NCBI GenBank assembly: GCA_041666965.1
Contig: JBAYFX010000018.1
Coordinates: forward strand, 1 to 14,926
Length of the DNA: 14,926 bases
DNA from: JBAYFX01 sp041666965
GTDB lineage: Bacteria > Patescibacteriota > Microgenomatia > UBA12405
Reading direction: 5' to 3'
Under the pieces are notes generated by a model. The model had not been told where the DNA came from. It ran no database searches and worked only from the letters and a program-made list of their open reading frames with translations. Positions 7,855 through 13,133 of this stretch are shown one piece after another. Position numbers and translations under genes: made by a program. How positions within the stretch are numbered: the first letter of the stretch is position 1; each line of letters starts with the position of its first letter.

Positions 7855-8304
7855 CTAAGGGCCAGGAATTATAAAGTTAGTAACACTAACTCCGGTAAAG
7901 TTTTCTATAAATCGGAGAATAAAAAAGCTGGCAATAATTCCAACTAAACCGACGACTGAGGTGGTGAGTTGGGCTTGGACTCCGGCGGTACGCTTAGGAT
8001 CACCGGCGGCCATGAAGTACTGAAATCCTCCGGCAATTAACATGAAAAAGAAAACTAAACCGGCGATGAGGGTGATGACGGACAAAACGTTAGCAAAAAG
8101 ACATTCGGCGCCCTGAATGGTAGCCACATCGGGGTTGGAAGCGTCCACACAGCGACCAGTCCAGTCGGATTGGGCCAAAGATGGACGGGGGGTAAAAAGA
8201 TTAAAAGTAAGAAGAAGGAAAAGAAATATAAAGGATAAGAATGTTCCGCCACAGGCGGATTTCGGGTTTTTGAAAATAAACTTATTTATGTATGTCCTCA
8301 ACAT
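7855..8304 (-). CDS. Type IV secretion pilin-like protein F (VirB2/TrbC-like, 149 aa)
   Basis: One of six related small pilins here. Layout: an unusually long N-terminal region (residues 1-20), a hydrophobic signal helix ending SLAQ (cleavage likely before Gln), a short outside stretch with two cysteines (GRC, AEC), then two membrane helices separated by the family motif GGFQYFMAAGDPKR. It ends FIIPGP. VirB2-type pilins are cleaved and inserted in the inner membrane before assembly into a pilus. The start is ATG 8304, not the TTG at 8319, because TATAAT at 8316-8311 overlaps that longer version and predicts an RNA start exactly at ATG 8304. It is followed, three bases on, by the 719-residue protein gene. 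Codons 16-20 (SACGG) are a 15-bp hairpin repeat, described separately. Confidence 0.85.
   Translation of the reverse strand: MLRTYINKFIFKNPKSACGGTFLSFIFLFLLLTFNLFTPRPSLAQSDWTGRCVDASNPDVATIQGAECLFANVLSVITLIAGLVFFFMLIAGGFQYFMAAGDPKRTAGVQAQLTTSVVGLVGIIASFFILRFIENFTGVSVTNFIIPGP
8245..8259. repeat. 15-bp hairpin repeat inside pilin F coding sequence
   Basis: On the plus strand TCCGCC-ACA-GGCGGA forms a perfect 6-bp stem with a 3-base loop. The minus strand encodes Ser-Ala-Cys-Gly-Gly in the N-terminal region of the pilin F signal peptide. It has the same size and design as TCCGTC-TGA-GACGGA in the 111-bp repeats, with a matched change on both arms (T to C and A to G), so it looks like a member of the same hairpin family that landed in frame. 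Confidence 0.6.
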
Positions 8305-8310
8305 AAGCCA

Positions 8311-8316
8311 ATTATA
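8311..8316 (-). promoter_or_regulatory. -10 box, leaderless start for pilin F and the 719-aa protein
   Basis: On the minus strand TATAAT is followed by TGGCTT and then ATG (8304). RNA starting seven bases after the box would begin with the A of ATG. The same TGTATAATTGGC string occurs at the promoter of pilin A (10663-10668), so the two pilin transcripts share a promoter design. No -35 is evident. Confidence 0.6.
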
Positions 8317-8333
8317 CAATAGAAGGAGATGTC

Positions 8334-8358
8334 GCTCGACAAGCGTTTTTTCGGTGCT
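8334..8358 (+). repeat. Truncated left end of the 111-bp repeat
   Basis: GCTCGACAAGCGTTTT at 8334-8349 is identical to 5528-5543 at the left end of copy 1. It continues as TTCGGTGCTCC and then loses similarity. Its TTCGGTGC could close a stem with the GTGCCGAA right arm found in copy 3, so it belongs to a different stem subfamily from TTGGGTGC. About 50 bases separate it from the core of copy 2. Confidence 0.65.
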
Positions 8359-8382
8359 CCAACTTTCCTGTTAATTAGCAAT

Positions 8383-8511
8383 CAAGCTTGGTAACCACAT
8401 TTTTGGGTGCTTCCGTCTGAGACGGACTTCGCTGCGCTTCGCGAACTTACCGGTCAAGTGCTACGCCTTGCCGGGATCGCTGCGCGCCCAAAAATGGATT
8501 ACTTGCGCTTG
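8383..8511 (+). repeat. Structured interspersed repeat, copy 2 (core 8403-8493)
   Basis: The 91-base core is identical to copy 1, but the outer arms differ. CATTTTTGGGTGC (8398-8410) pairs over 13 bp with GCGCCCAAAAATG (8484-8496). Pairing resumes outside with GGTAA (8390-8394) against TTACT (8499-8503) and CAAGC (8383-8387) against GCTTG (8507-8511). The arms therefore changed in sequence while keeping complementarity. It lies between pilin genes E and F. Confidence 0.8.
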
Positions 8512-8535
8512 AATTAGTACTTAGAGCCTGCAATA

Positions 8536-8564
8536 AAAACCCCCCGAAATAATCGGGGGGTTTT
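8536..8564. terminator. Intrinsic terminator, 12-bp perfect stem (serves pilin E)
   Basis: AAAACCCCCCGA and TCGGGGGGTTTT pair perfectly over 12 bases around the loop AATAA. Read on the minus strand, the stem lies 18 bases after the pilin E stop and is followed by a T-rich run, as expected for Rho-independent termination. The plus-strand reading also ends in TTTT, but no plus-strand gene precedes it. It separates pilin E from pilin F. Confidence 0.92.
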
Positions 8565-8581
8565 GAAGGACTAGTTAAAAA

Positions 8582-8950
8582 CTAAAGGGTAGGAACCTTT
8601 AGGTTGAGAATGCTGACTCCGAAGATGGTTTCGATAAGTCGAACGATGGCCCAAGAAGCAAAGACGATGGCCAAACCGATAAGGGCATTAGTAATTTGAT
8701 TGCGAGCAGCTTCGACGTTTTTACTGTCACCTTGGCTCATGACCCACTTAAGACCACCCCAAACGAGCATGAAGAAGAAAACAAGGGCAACCACCAACAT
8801 TATAAGTGAGATGGCACCGGAGACTAAACGCTCAAAAGTGAGTGTTCCTAAGGTGTTGAATTGACCTTGGGGTTGGATGTCAATGTTTTGGGCGTAAATT
8901 GGGGCAGCAATGAATGCTGATTTAACTACTTCAAGAATATTTTGGATCAT
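8582..8950 (-). CDS. Type IV secretion pilin-like protein E (122 aa), separately transcribed
   Basis: Layout: a signal-like N-terminus ending IYAQ (about residues 1-21), a short polar stretch (NIDIQPQGQF), then two membrane helices around the family motif GGLKWVMSQGDSKN, with an Ala/Ile-rich second helix and the tail SILNLKVPTL. It is the most regular member of the six. The gene is a single unit: its own extended -10 box lies upstream (8984-8992) and a strong terminator downstream (8536-8564). That arrangement would allow separate or higher expression, as for a major pilin, but this is inferred. The start ATG at 8950 has no Shine-Dalgarno. Confidence 0.87.
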   Translation of the reverse strand: MIQNILEVVKSAFIAAPIYAQNIDIQPQGQFNTLGTLTFERLVSGAISLIMLVVALVFFFMLVWGGLKWVMSQGDSKNVEAARNQITNALIGLAIVFASWAIVRLIETIFGVSILNLKVPTL

Positions 8951-8983
8951 GAATATTATAAATTATAATGACTTATTTGACGT

Positions 8984-8992
8984 ATTATAGCA
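8984..8992 (-). promoter_or_regulatory. Extended -10 promoter of pilin E
   Basis: TGCTATAAT on the minus strand, followed by AC, with the ATG 33 bases beyond the box. It is the same nine-base string as at 5483-5491. The predicted leader is about 27 bases, AT-rich, without a Shine-Dalgarno. Confidence 0.65.
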
Positions 8993-9043
8993 ATAAAAGT
9001 CTAGATGAATAGGAGGAAAAGATCAAATAGATGGTTTATTGAG

Positions 9044-9086
9044 TTTGTAAAGTTCGTAAAGTTAGAAAGTTTATAAAGTAATAAAG
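9044..9086 (+). repeat. AT-rich tandem repeat, 8-9 base units ending in AAAG
   Basis: The units are TTTGTAAAG, TTCGTAAAG, TTAGAAAG, TTTATAAAG and TAATAAAG. The same units in similar order occur at 14093-14134, where TTAGAAAG, TTCATAAAG and TAATCAAA follow one another. It is non-coding. Confidence 0.7.
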
Positions 9087-9162
9087 AAAAAGAAAAAGAG
9101 AATGGGGGATGGATGTTAGATGATAGATTTTGGGTCTTAGATTGGAAGAAGGAGATTTTTCC

Positions 9163-9260
9163 CCCGAAAGTTTTCGGGATTCCGTTTGAGACGGACGCGG
9201 CGCAATGACGTAAAGAGAATGAGATTGCCACGTCCTTCGGACTCGCAATGACGTATAAAG
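9163..9260 (+). repeat. Mosaic of short hairpin repeats downstream of pilin D
   Basis: Three pieces lie side by side. At 9163-9178, CCCGAA-AGTT-TTCGGG is a 6-bp hairpin nearly identical to 14174-14189. At 9181-9195, TCCGTT-TGA-GACGGA is the hairpin of the 111-bp repeats with one G-T pair, without the rest of that element. At 9201-9215 and 9244-9260, CGCAATGACGTAAAG and CGCAATGACGTATAAAG are near-direct repeats. The second ends a hairpin (ATTGC/GCAAT and GTCC/GGAC) of the widespread CGTCATTGCGAG-type intergenic repeat. The mosaic ends one base before the pilin D stop codon. Confidence 0.65.
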
Positions 9261-9261
9261 A

Positions 9262-9585
9262 CTAGAGGGTGGGGAGGGTAAGCTGGAGCTGCTCTAGGCC
9301 TTTGACGCCCAGGAAGTAGCCGACAAACTTGAGAATAGCAAAGATGGAGAAGATGACAAAGAGACCCATGAAACCGTATTGAAACTCCTTTTTGGAATTT
9401 TCGATGTTTTTGGTATCACCTTGGGAGTCAATTAAATGGAAAGCGGCCATGAAGAGAAACCAGGAGAAATAAATGACGGCGACGACAAAAAAGATGGTGA
9501 AAATATTTTGAACAACTTTACTGGTGTAGGAAAAAGGTTCAAGCTGTTGGTTGGGATTGATGAGGGCGGGATTAGTGATTGGCAT
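9262..9585 (-). CDS. Pilin-like protein D (107 aa), divergent member
   Basis: No signal peptide. A polar N-terminus (MPITNPALINPNQQ) is followed by two membrane helices around AAFHLIDSQGDTKN. That motif has lost the usual double glycine but keeps the GD-x-K turn. The tail is LTLPTL, matching the last residues of pilin E (KVPTL). The start at ATG 9585 follows the pilin C stop by seven bases; a longer version reaching 9690 would overlap pilin C in another frame and is rejected. It is the last gene of the four-gene transcript from 10656. The membership is supported by position and motif; the role may be structural rather than the main pilus subunit. Confidence 0.8.
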   Translation of the reverse strand: MPITNPALINPNQQLEPFSYTSKVVQNIFTIFFVVAVIYFSWFLFMAAFHLIDSQGDTKNIENSKKEFQYGFMGLFVIFSIFAILKFVGYFLGVKGLEQLQLTLPTL

Positions 9586-9592
9586 AGATTGA

Positions 9593-9949
9593 TTAAAGAC
9601 CCATGGAGTTGAGGGCGGCATTGAGGTCGAAGGGATTTTGGAGACCAAGAAGTTTGGCCAACAAGGCTCCAAGCCCGACGGCAACGACAATAATAACTAA
9701 TCCCAAAATTCCGTCGGTTAGTTTTTTTCGAGCGGTTTCAGCTTTACCTTTGTCGCCTTCTGAAGAAATATAGGCATAACCAGCAAGGATAACTTGAATG
9801 GCAAAAAAGACGAAAGCAACAATGGTGAGAATGCCGATAACCTGAGAAACAATTTTTTCGAGCTTGAGAGTGGCATCAACACCAGAGGTAGGAGGAGTGC
9901 CGGGACCGGTGAGGGTAAAGCTTTTATCAGCTAAAAGTTTAAGGTCCAT
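9593..9949 (-). CDS. Pilin-like protein C (118 aa)
   Basis: No signal peptide. The N-terminal 30 residues are polar (GPGTPPTSGVD), followed by a helix (EKIVSQVIGILTIVAF...) and the family motif AGYAYISSEGDKGK. The second membrane helix is Gly/Val-rich (LGLVIIVVAVGLGALLA). The tail (FDLNAALNSMGL) is longer than in the others. The start codon lies inside the end of pilin B (11-base overlap), so the two are translationally close. The two-helix topology with a GD-K turn agrees with VirB2/TrbC-like T4SS pilins of Patescibacteria (Pfam T4SS_pilin type). Confidence 0.82.
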   Translation of the reverse strand: MDLKLLADKSFTLTGPGTPPTSGVDATLKLEKIVSQVIGILTIVAFVFFAIQVILAGYAYISSEGDKGKAETARKKLTDGILGLVIIVVAVGLGALLAKLLGLQNPFDLNAALNSMGL

Positions 9950-10322
9950 AAATGACAGGATTTATAATTTTAATTCCGGTTAGGCGTTCGGCGACACCGG
10001 CAATGATAAAGGCTGAAGCAATGATAATTAAACCTAGTAAACTTTGCCAGATTTTAGTGAAGGCCATGGCAGTTTTTTTAGCGTCTCCCTCGGCGGTTAA
10101 GTAACCAAAACCGGCAGTAACCAACTGGAAAACCAAAATTAAACCACCAATGGTGCCGGCCAATTTAAAAAGATTGGACATAAAAACAAACAGGCCGGTG
10201 CCGCCAGTGCTGGGATATTGGGGATTGGGGTTGTTGATGGTACCAATTAGACCCTGGGCTAAAGAAGGAATGGGGCGAAAAATAAAAGAAATAAGAGCGA
10301 TGAGGAGGGAGTAGGCAGTCAT
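9939..10322 (-). CDS. Pilin-like protein B (127 aa)
   Basis: A signal peptide at residues 1-23 ends PSLAQ (cleavage likely before Gln). A Pro/Asn/Gly-rich outside segment (NNPNPQYPSTGGTG) follows, then two membrane helices around the motif AGFGYLTAEGDAKK. The tail is INPVIYGP, resembling pilin F, which also ends in Gly-Pro. The start ATG at 10322 is one base after the pilin A stop (TAACATG), so initiation probably depends on the preceding gene. A longer in-frame version to 10475 would run through pilin A and has no signal-peptide logic, so it is rejected. Confidence 0.86.
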   Translation of the reverse strand: MTAYSLLIALISFIFRPIPSLAQGLIGTINNPNPQYPSTGGTGLFVFMSNLFKLAGTIGGLILVFQLVTAGFGYLTAEGDAKKTAMAFTKIWQSLLGLIIIASAFIIAGVAERLTGIKIINPVIYGP

Positions 10323-10323
10323 G

Positions 10324-10656
10324 TTAGAGGCCGGAATTGAGAATTTTAACTCCTGTAATAACTTCGACAATTTGGATAATAAAAAATGAGAGGAAGATGA
10401 CGAGGAAACCAATGAGGGCTGAGGTAATGGCTTGTTGGCCTTGAGCAGCTTTTTTTGAGTCTCCATCTCCGGCATTGATTATAAAGGTAAGACCACCAAC
10501 AATCAAAAGGATAAGAAAGATGATGCCAGCGATGGTGAGGGAATTTTTAAGCAAAACGTTAATAAATGAACCGAGAGTGGGGTAGGTGGCAGACACCGGG
10601 GAACCGGGACGGAGGAGTGGGTCGATTTTGACAGCAAGTAGGTAAGAAGTATCCAC
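10324..10656 (-). CDS. Pilin-like protein A (110 aa), first gene of the pilin transcript
   Basis: No classical signal peptide. A polar N-terminus (DTSYLLAVKIDPLLRPGSP) precedes two membrane helices around GGLTFIINAGDGDSKK, where the conserved GD turn carries an extra Gly-Asp. The tail is VKILNSGL. The GTG at 10656 is chosen because TATAAT at 10668-10663 places the RNA start at that base. The longer GTG at 10671 would lie upstream of the promoter. The ATG at 10658 is out of frame. Leaderless initiation on GTG is unusual and is the weakest point of this call. Confidence 0.78.
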   Translation of the reverse strand: MDTSYLLAVKIDPLLRPGSPVSATYPTLGSFINVLLKNSLTIAGIIFLILLIVGGLTFIINAGDGDSKKAAQGQQAITSALIGFLVIFLSFFIIQIVEVITGVKILNSGL

Positions 10657-10662
10657 ATGCCA

Positions 10663-10668
10663 ATTATA
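10663..10668 (-). promoter_or_regulatory. -10 box of the pilin A-D transcript
   Basis: On the minus strand GTATAATTGGC is shared with the pilin F promoter. The RNA start seven bases past the box is 10656, the G of the in-frame GTG. The next gene in the other direction has its own box at 10700-10708, so the two promoters diverge within 45 bases. Confidence 0.55.
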
Positions 10669-10699
10669 CACAAATTGACGCTTTTTTTGGGAAAAAGGG

Positions 10700-10708
10700 T
10701 GTTATAAT
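10700..10708 (+). promoter_or_regulatory. Extended -10 promoter of the 7TM/ATP-grasp cassette
   Basis: TGTTATAAT followed by AC fits an extended -10. A TTGACG at 10675-10680 is 22 bases upstream, too far for a normal -35. The predicted RNA starts near 10715 and has a leader of about 33 bases without a Shine-Dalgarno. Confidence 0.6.
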
Positions 10709-10714
10709 ACGGCC

Positions 10715-10730
10715 AACCTGTTTACGGGTT
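10715..10730 (+). promoter_or_regulatory. Hairpin at the 5' end of the cassette mRNA
   Basis: AACCTG and CGGGTT pair over six bases (one G-T) around the loop TTTA, right at the predicted RNA start. It is followed by TAATAAATTT. It could stabilise the mRNA 5' end; no regulatory ligand is suggested. Confidence 0.35.
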
Positions 10731-10747
10731 TAATAAATTTCTCCCAA

Positions 10748-11542
10748 ATGATAAAACAAATTAGCCTGTGGCTAGTACTATTAGTAGTAATAAGTGGCTG
10801 GTGGCAATACCAGGGCCGCCAATTAACGGCAAGAGCCCAGGACTACCAGACTCAAGAGGTAGTTAAGTTAGAAAGAAGAGGGGGGATGATAGCTTGGGGA
10901 GTGGACAAGGGAATTTCGGAGAGCACGATTGTACTATTATTAATGTTGCCCTTGGTGGCCACGATTGTATCGGTGCTTCATTATGTGGGTGGACTGTCGG
11001 GGTACGGGATATTTATGCCGACTATGTTGTCAGTAGTGTTGATTAACACGGGAATTGCCGGAGGATTGATGCTGTTTGGGATGATTTTGCTGGTGTCTTT
11101 ACTTACTAACTTACTGATGCGACGACTTAAGCTCCATTTCTGGCCCTCCAGGTCGATTAACTTGGTGCTAATTGGGGTGGGAACGTTTGCGCTAATGGCG
11201 ATATCGGCGGATATGAGGCTACTGGACATTTCTAGAATTTCAATTTACCCCATACTATTTATGATATTGCTGGCGGAAGAATTTGTGAGAACCCAGTTGG
11301 TTAAAAGTAAAAATGAGGCAGTCCGACTGACGATGGGAACTTTGGTTTTAGCAGTAATGGGTGCCGGATTGATGAGTTTAGAAGTGGTTCAAAGAGGGGT
11401 ATTGAATTACCCAGAGGCCGTAATTGGCGGGACGTTACTGGTGAATTTGGCAGTTGGTAACTACGCGGGAATGAGGTTAACTGAACTGGGTCGATTTAAA
11501 AAGGCTAAACGGGTTAAAAAGATTAATAAAGATAAAAAATAA
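10748..11542 (+). CDS. 7TM membrane protein of the inactive-transglutaminase-associated family (264 aa)
   Basis: One N-terminal helix (about 5-22), an outside segment of about 35 residues, then about six or seven more membrane helices (from 58). It ends with a strongly basic cytoplasmic tail (KKAKRVKKINKDKK). The stretch SGYGIFMPTMLSVVLINTG and the following WPSRSINLVLIGVG resemble the 7TM domain (Pfam 7TM_transglut) that is normally fused to an inactive, extracytoplasmic transglutaminase domain. That domain is absent here: only about 35 residues sit between the first two helices. In known systems this protein is encoded beside ATP-grasp peptide ligases and a RimB-like protease. Its stop overlaps the next start by one base (TAATG), so the two are translationally coupled. 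Family call from memory of motif shape; no search was possible. Confidence 0.72.
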   Translation: MIKQISLWLVLLVVISGWWQYQGRQLTARAQDYQTQEVVKLERRGGMIAWGVDKGISESTIVLLLMLPLVATIVSVLHYVGGLSGYGIFMPTMLSVVLINTGIAGGLMLFGMILLVSLLTNLLMRRLKLHFWPSRSINLVLIGVGTFALMAISADMRLLDISRISIYPILFMILLAEEFVRTQLVKSKNEAVRLTMGTLVLAVMGAGLMSLEVVQRGVLNYPEAVIGGTLLVNLAVGNYAGMRLTELGRFKKAKRVKKINKDKK

Positions 11543-12987
11543 TGTGGGGAATAAATTTGAAATATTATTCCCAATTTTTAGGCAAAAACGAGCGAAATAA
11601 GGTGTATTTGCGCAAAAACAGCAGTGAGGGGAGAAGGATTGCTGACAGTAAGCTGAAAACTAAAAGATTGTTGGACAAGGGTGGGGTGGGCGTACCAAAA
11701 CTCCTCGCTCGATTTAAAAGCTGGAAGGGGGTGGAGGAATTTGATTGGACCCAACTGACGGGAAACTTTGTGGTGAAACCGGCAACGGGGTATGGAGGAG
11801 AGGGAATTATTGTAATTAGACGGGGAAAACAAGATAGGGATAGCCAAAACATGGTGTGGCAAAAGATGGATGGAATTACAGTGGAAACTGAGGAAATTAA
11901 GCGGCATTGTGGGGAAATAATTAGTGGGCGGTACAGTATGCACGGGATTGAGGACGAGGTATTGATTGAGGAGAGAATTAAAATTCATCCGATGTTTTTG
12001 AATTACACCAGGTGGGGGACGCCGGACGTGAGGGTAATAGTGTATGAGGGAGTGCCGGTAATGGCGATGTTAAGAATTCCAACTGAGCGGAGCCGGGGAA
12101 AATCGAATCTACAGCAAGGAGCGGTGGGATTGGGGATTGATTTGGCGACCGGAATAACCACTTTTGGAGTGGAGGGAAAATCGAGTGTAGTAGAAACCAT
12201 TTGGGACCGGAAAAAGAAAAAAATGATTAAAGTAAACGGGATTAAGATACCAAGCTGGCGGGAAGTGTTGGAAACAGCGGTTAAAAGCCAGAAGGTAATT
12301 CATCAACTGGGATTTATGGGAATTGATATAGTGCTGGATAAAGATAAGGGGCCAGTGGTGTTGGAAGTAAACGCCCGCCCCGGTTTGTCGATTCAAATTT
12401 GTAACCGGGCAGGACTGAAACAAAGAATTAATAAGGTGGACGGACTGGAGGTGAGGAGTGTTAACCACGCCATAATGGTAGCCAAATACCTGTTTGGGGA
12501 GAGTTTCTTTGAGAAGGTGGAGGAAAAAGCCAGTGTGAAAACTATTCAGCCCTTGGAAGTGATTGGGGTTAAAATTCCCAAAGGGTTTCACCCGGAGTTG
12601 ACTAAAAGCAGTGTGATTAAGATTGGAAAAAACAGAGTGGTGGAAGTAAGAGCCAAGGTGGATACCGGAGCTTATCGAAGCTCAATTGATGAAAAACTGG
12701 CCCGGAAATTGGGACTGCTTGAGGAAGAGAAGGTGTTATATTACCGACATTACCGTTCAAGTTTGGGTAAGGCTAAAAATAGGCCGGTGGTGGCGGTTAC
12801 TTTTTGGCTTAAAGGACGAAAGGTGTCGACGGCGGTAAATGTGGCCAATAGAGACAAGTTGAGGACAAAAATTCTTTTGGGAAGGAAAGATTTGGAAGGG
12901 TTTTTGGTGTCGGCGGTAAAAGAAGTAAAAAAAGTTGAAAGTCCAAAACTAATAGTTAAAAGAAAAAAGTTAAAAATAATTCTATAA
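11542..12987 (+). CDS. ATP-grasp ligase (alpha-L-glutamate ligase-related) fused to a RimB-like retropepsin domain
   Basis: Two domains. Residues 1-about 330 form an ATP-grasp ligase: Gly-rich loop KPATGYGGEG (79-88), DVRVIVYEGVPVMAM strand, and the metal-binding pair E275 and N277 in LEVNARPG. This matches RimK-related ligases (alpha-L-glutamate ligase-related group), which join an amino acid to a carboxyl group using ATP. After a short linker, residues about 345-475 form a retropepsin-like domain (Pfam 'ATP-dependent zinc protease', as in RimB). It has the catalytic DTGA motif (374-377, followed by YRSS) and the C-terminal motif ILLGRKDLEGFLV. RimB trims poly-glutamate added by RimK, so one chain carries a putative adding and removing activity. 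It is coupled to the 7TM gene upstream. The substrate is unknown. Domain calls are strong; the combined function is inferred. Confidence 0.87.
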   Translation: MWGINLKYYSQFLGKNERNKVYLRKNSSEGRRIADSKLKTKRLLDKGGVGVPKLLARFKSWKGVEEFDWTQLTGNFVVKPATGYGGEGIIVIRRGKQDRDSQNMVWQKMDGITVETEEIKRHCGEIISGRYSMHGIEDEVLIEERIKIHPMFLNYTRWGTPDVRVIVYEGVPVMAMLRIPTERSRGKSNLQQGAVGLGIDLATGITTFGVEGKSSVVETIWDRKKKKMIKVNGIKIPSWREVLETAVKSQKVIHQLGFMGIDIVLDKDKGPVVLEVNARPGLSIQICNRAGLKQRINKVDGLEVRSVNHAIMVAKYLFGESFFEKVEEKASVKTIQPLEVIGVKIPKGFHPELTKSSVIKIGKNRVVEVRAKVDTGAYRSSIDEKLARKLGLLEEEKVLYYRHYRSSLGKAKNRPVVAVTFWLKGRKVSTAVNVANRDKLRTKILLGRKDLEGFLVSAVKEVKKVESPKLIVKRKKLKIIL

Positions 12988-13009
12988 AATGAAATTTAAT
13001 TATTTTCAA

Positions 13010-13120
13010 CAAGCGTTTTATTGGGTGCTTCCGTCTGAGACGGACTTCGCTGTGCTTCGCGAACTTACCGGTCAAGTGCTACGCCTTGCCGGGATCGCTG
13101 CGTGCCGAAAAAACTACTTG
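13010..13120 (+). repeat. Structured 111-bp interspersed repeat, copy 3
   Basis: The same length and borders (CAAGCG to CTACTTG) as copy 1. The core differs at three positions: one in the loop of the second hairpin (C to T) and two in the right closing arm, which reads GTGCCGAA instead of GCGCCCAA. The left arm is still TTGGGTGC, so the closing stem is weakened. The right arm would match the TTCGGTGC arm seen in the relic at 8334-8358. It fills most of the gap between the fusion ligase and the next ATP-grasp gene; orientation on the plus strand is the same as in copies 1 and 2. Confidence 0.85.
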
Positions 13121-13133
13121 TTTCAACTCAATT

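Larger units (their letters stand above)
8951..9261. other. 311-bp gap between pilin genes D and E: promoter and repeat mosaic
   Basis: No gene is supported here. The segment holds, in plus order, the pilin E leader and promoter (to 8992), an AAAG-type tandem repeat (9044-9086), an A/G-rich stretch, and a mosaic of hairpin fragments (9163-9260). Short minus-strand open frames crossing it are low-complexity and have no family features. Confidence 0.7.

Noticed and set aside
5818..7947. Plus-strand and other minus-frame open frames across the 719-aa gene
   Set aside because: They are low-complexity shadows (Pro/Gly/Thr-rich) of the real gene, with no promoter or domain.
9001..9248. Two minus-strand open frames in the gap between pilins D and E
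   Set aside because: They are made of tandem A/G repeats and hairpin repeats; sequence is Ser/Phe/Leu low-complexity without family features.
9586..9690. N-terminal extension of pilin D
   Set aside because: It overlaps pilin C out of frame; ATG 9585 follows the pilin C stop closely.
10323..10475. N-terminal extension of pilin B
   Set aside because: It is pilin A sequence read in another frame; a clean signal peptide begins at ATG 10322.
10675..10680. TTGACG as a -35 for the 7TM gene
   Set aside because: It lies 22 bases from the -10, too far; the extended -10 explains the promoter better.
5534..13120. CRISPR array from repeated units
   Set aside because: Copies are kilobases apart, 111 bp long, and lack regular spacers; no cas genes are seen.
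13086..13133. Longer TTG start for the 323-aa ATP-grasp ligase
   Set aside because: The extra codons lie in repeat copy 3 and its flank; MNNRIALFFGG at 13134 matches the start of a pre-ATP-grasp domain.
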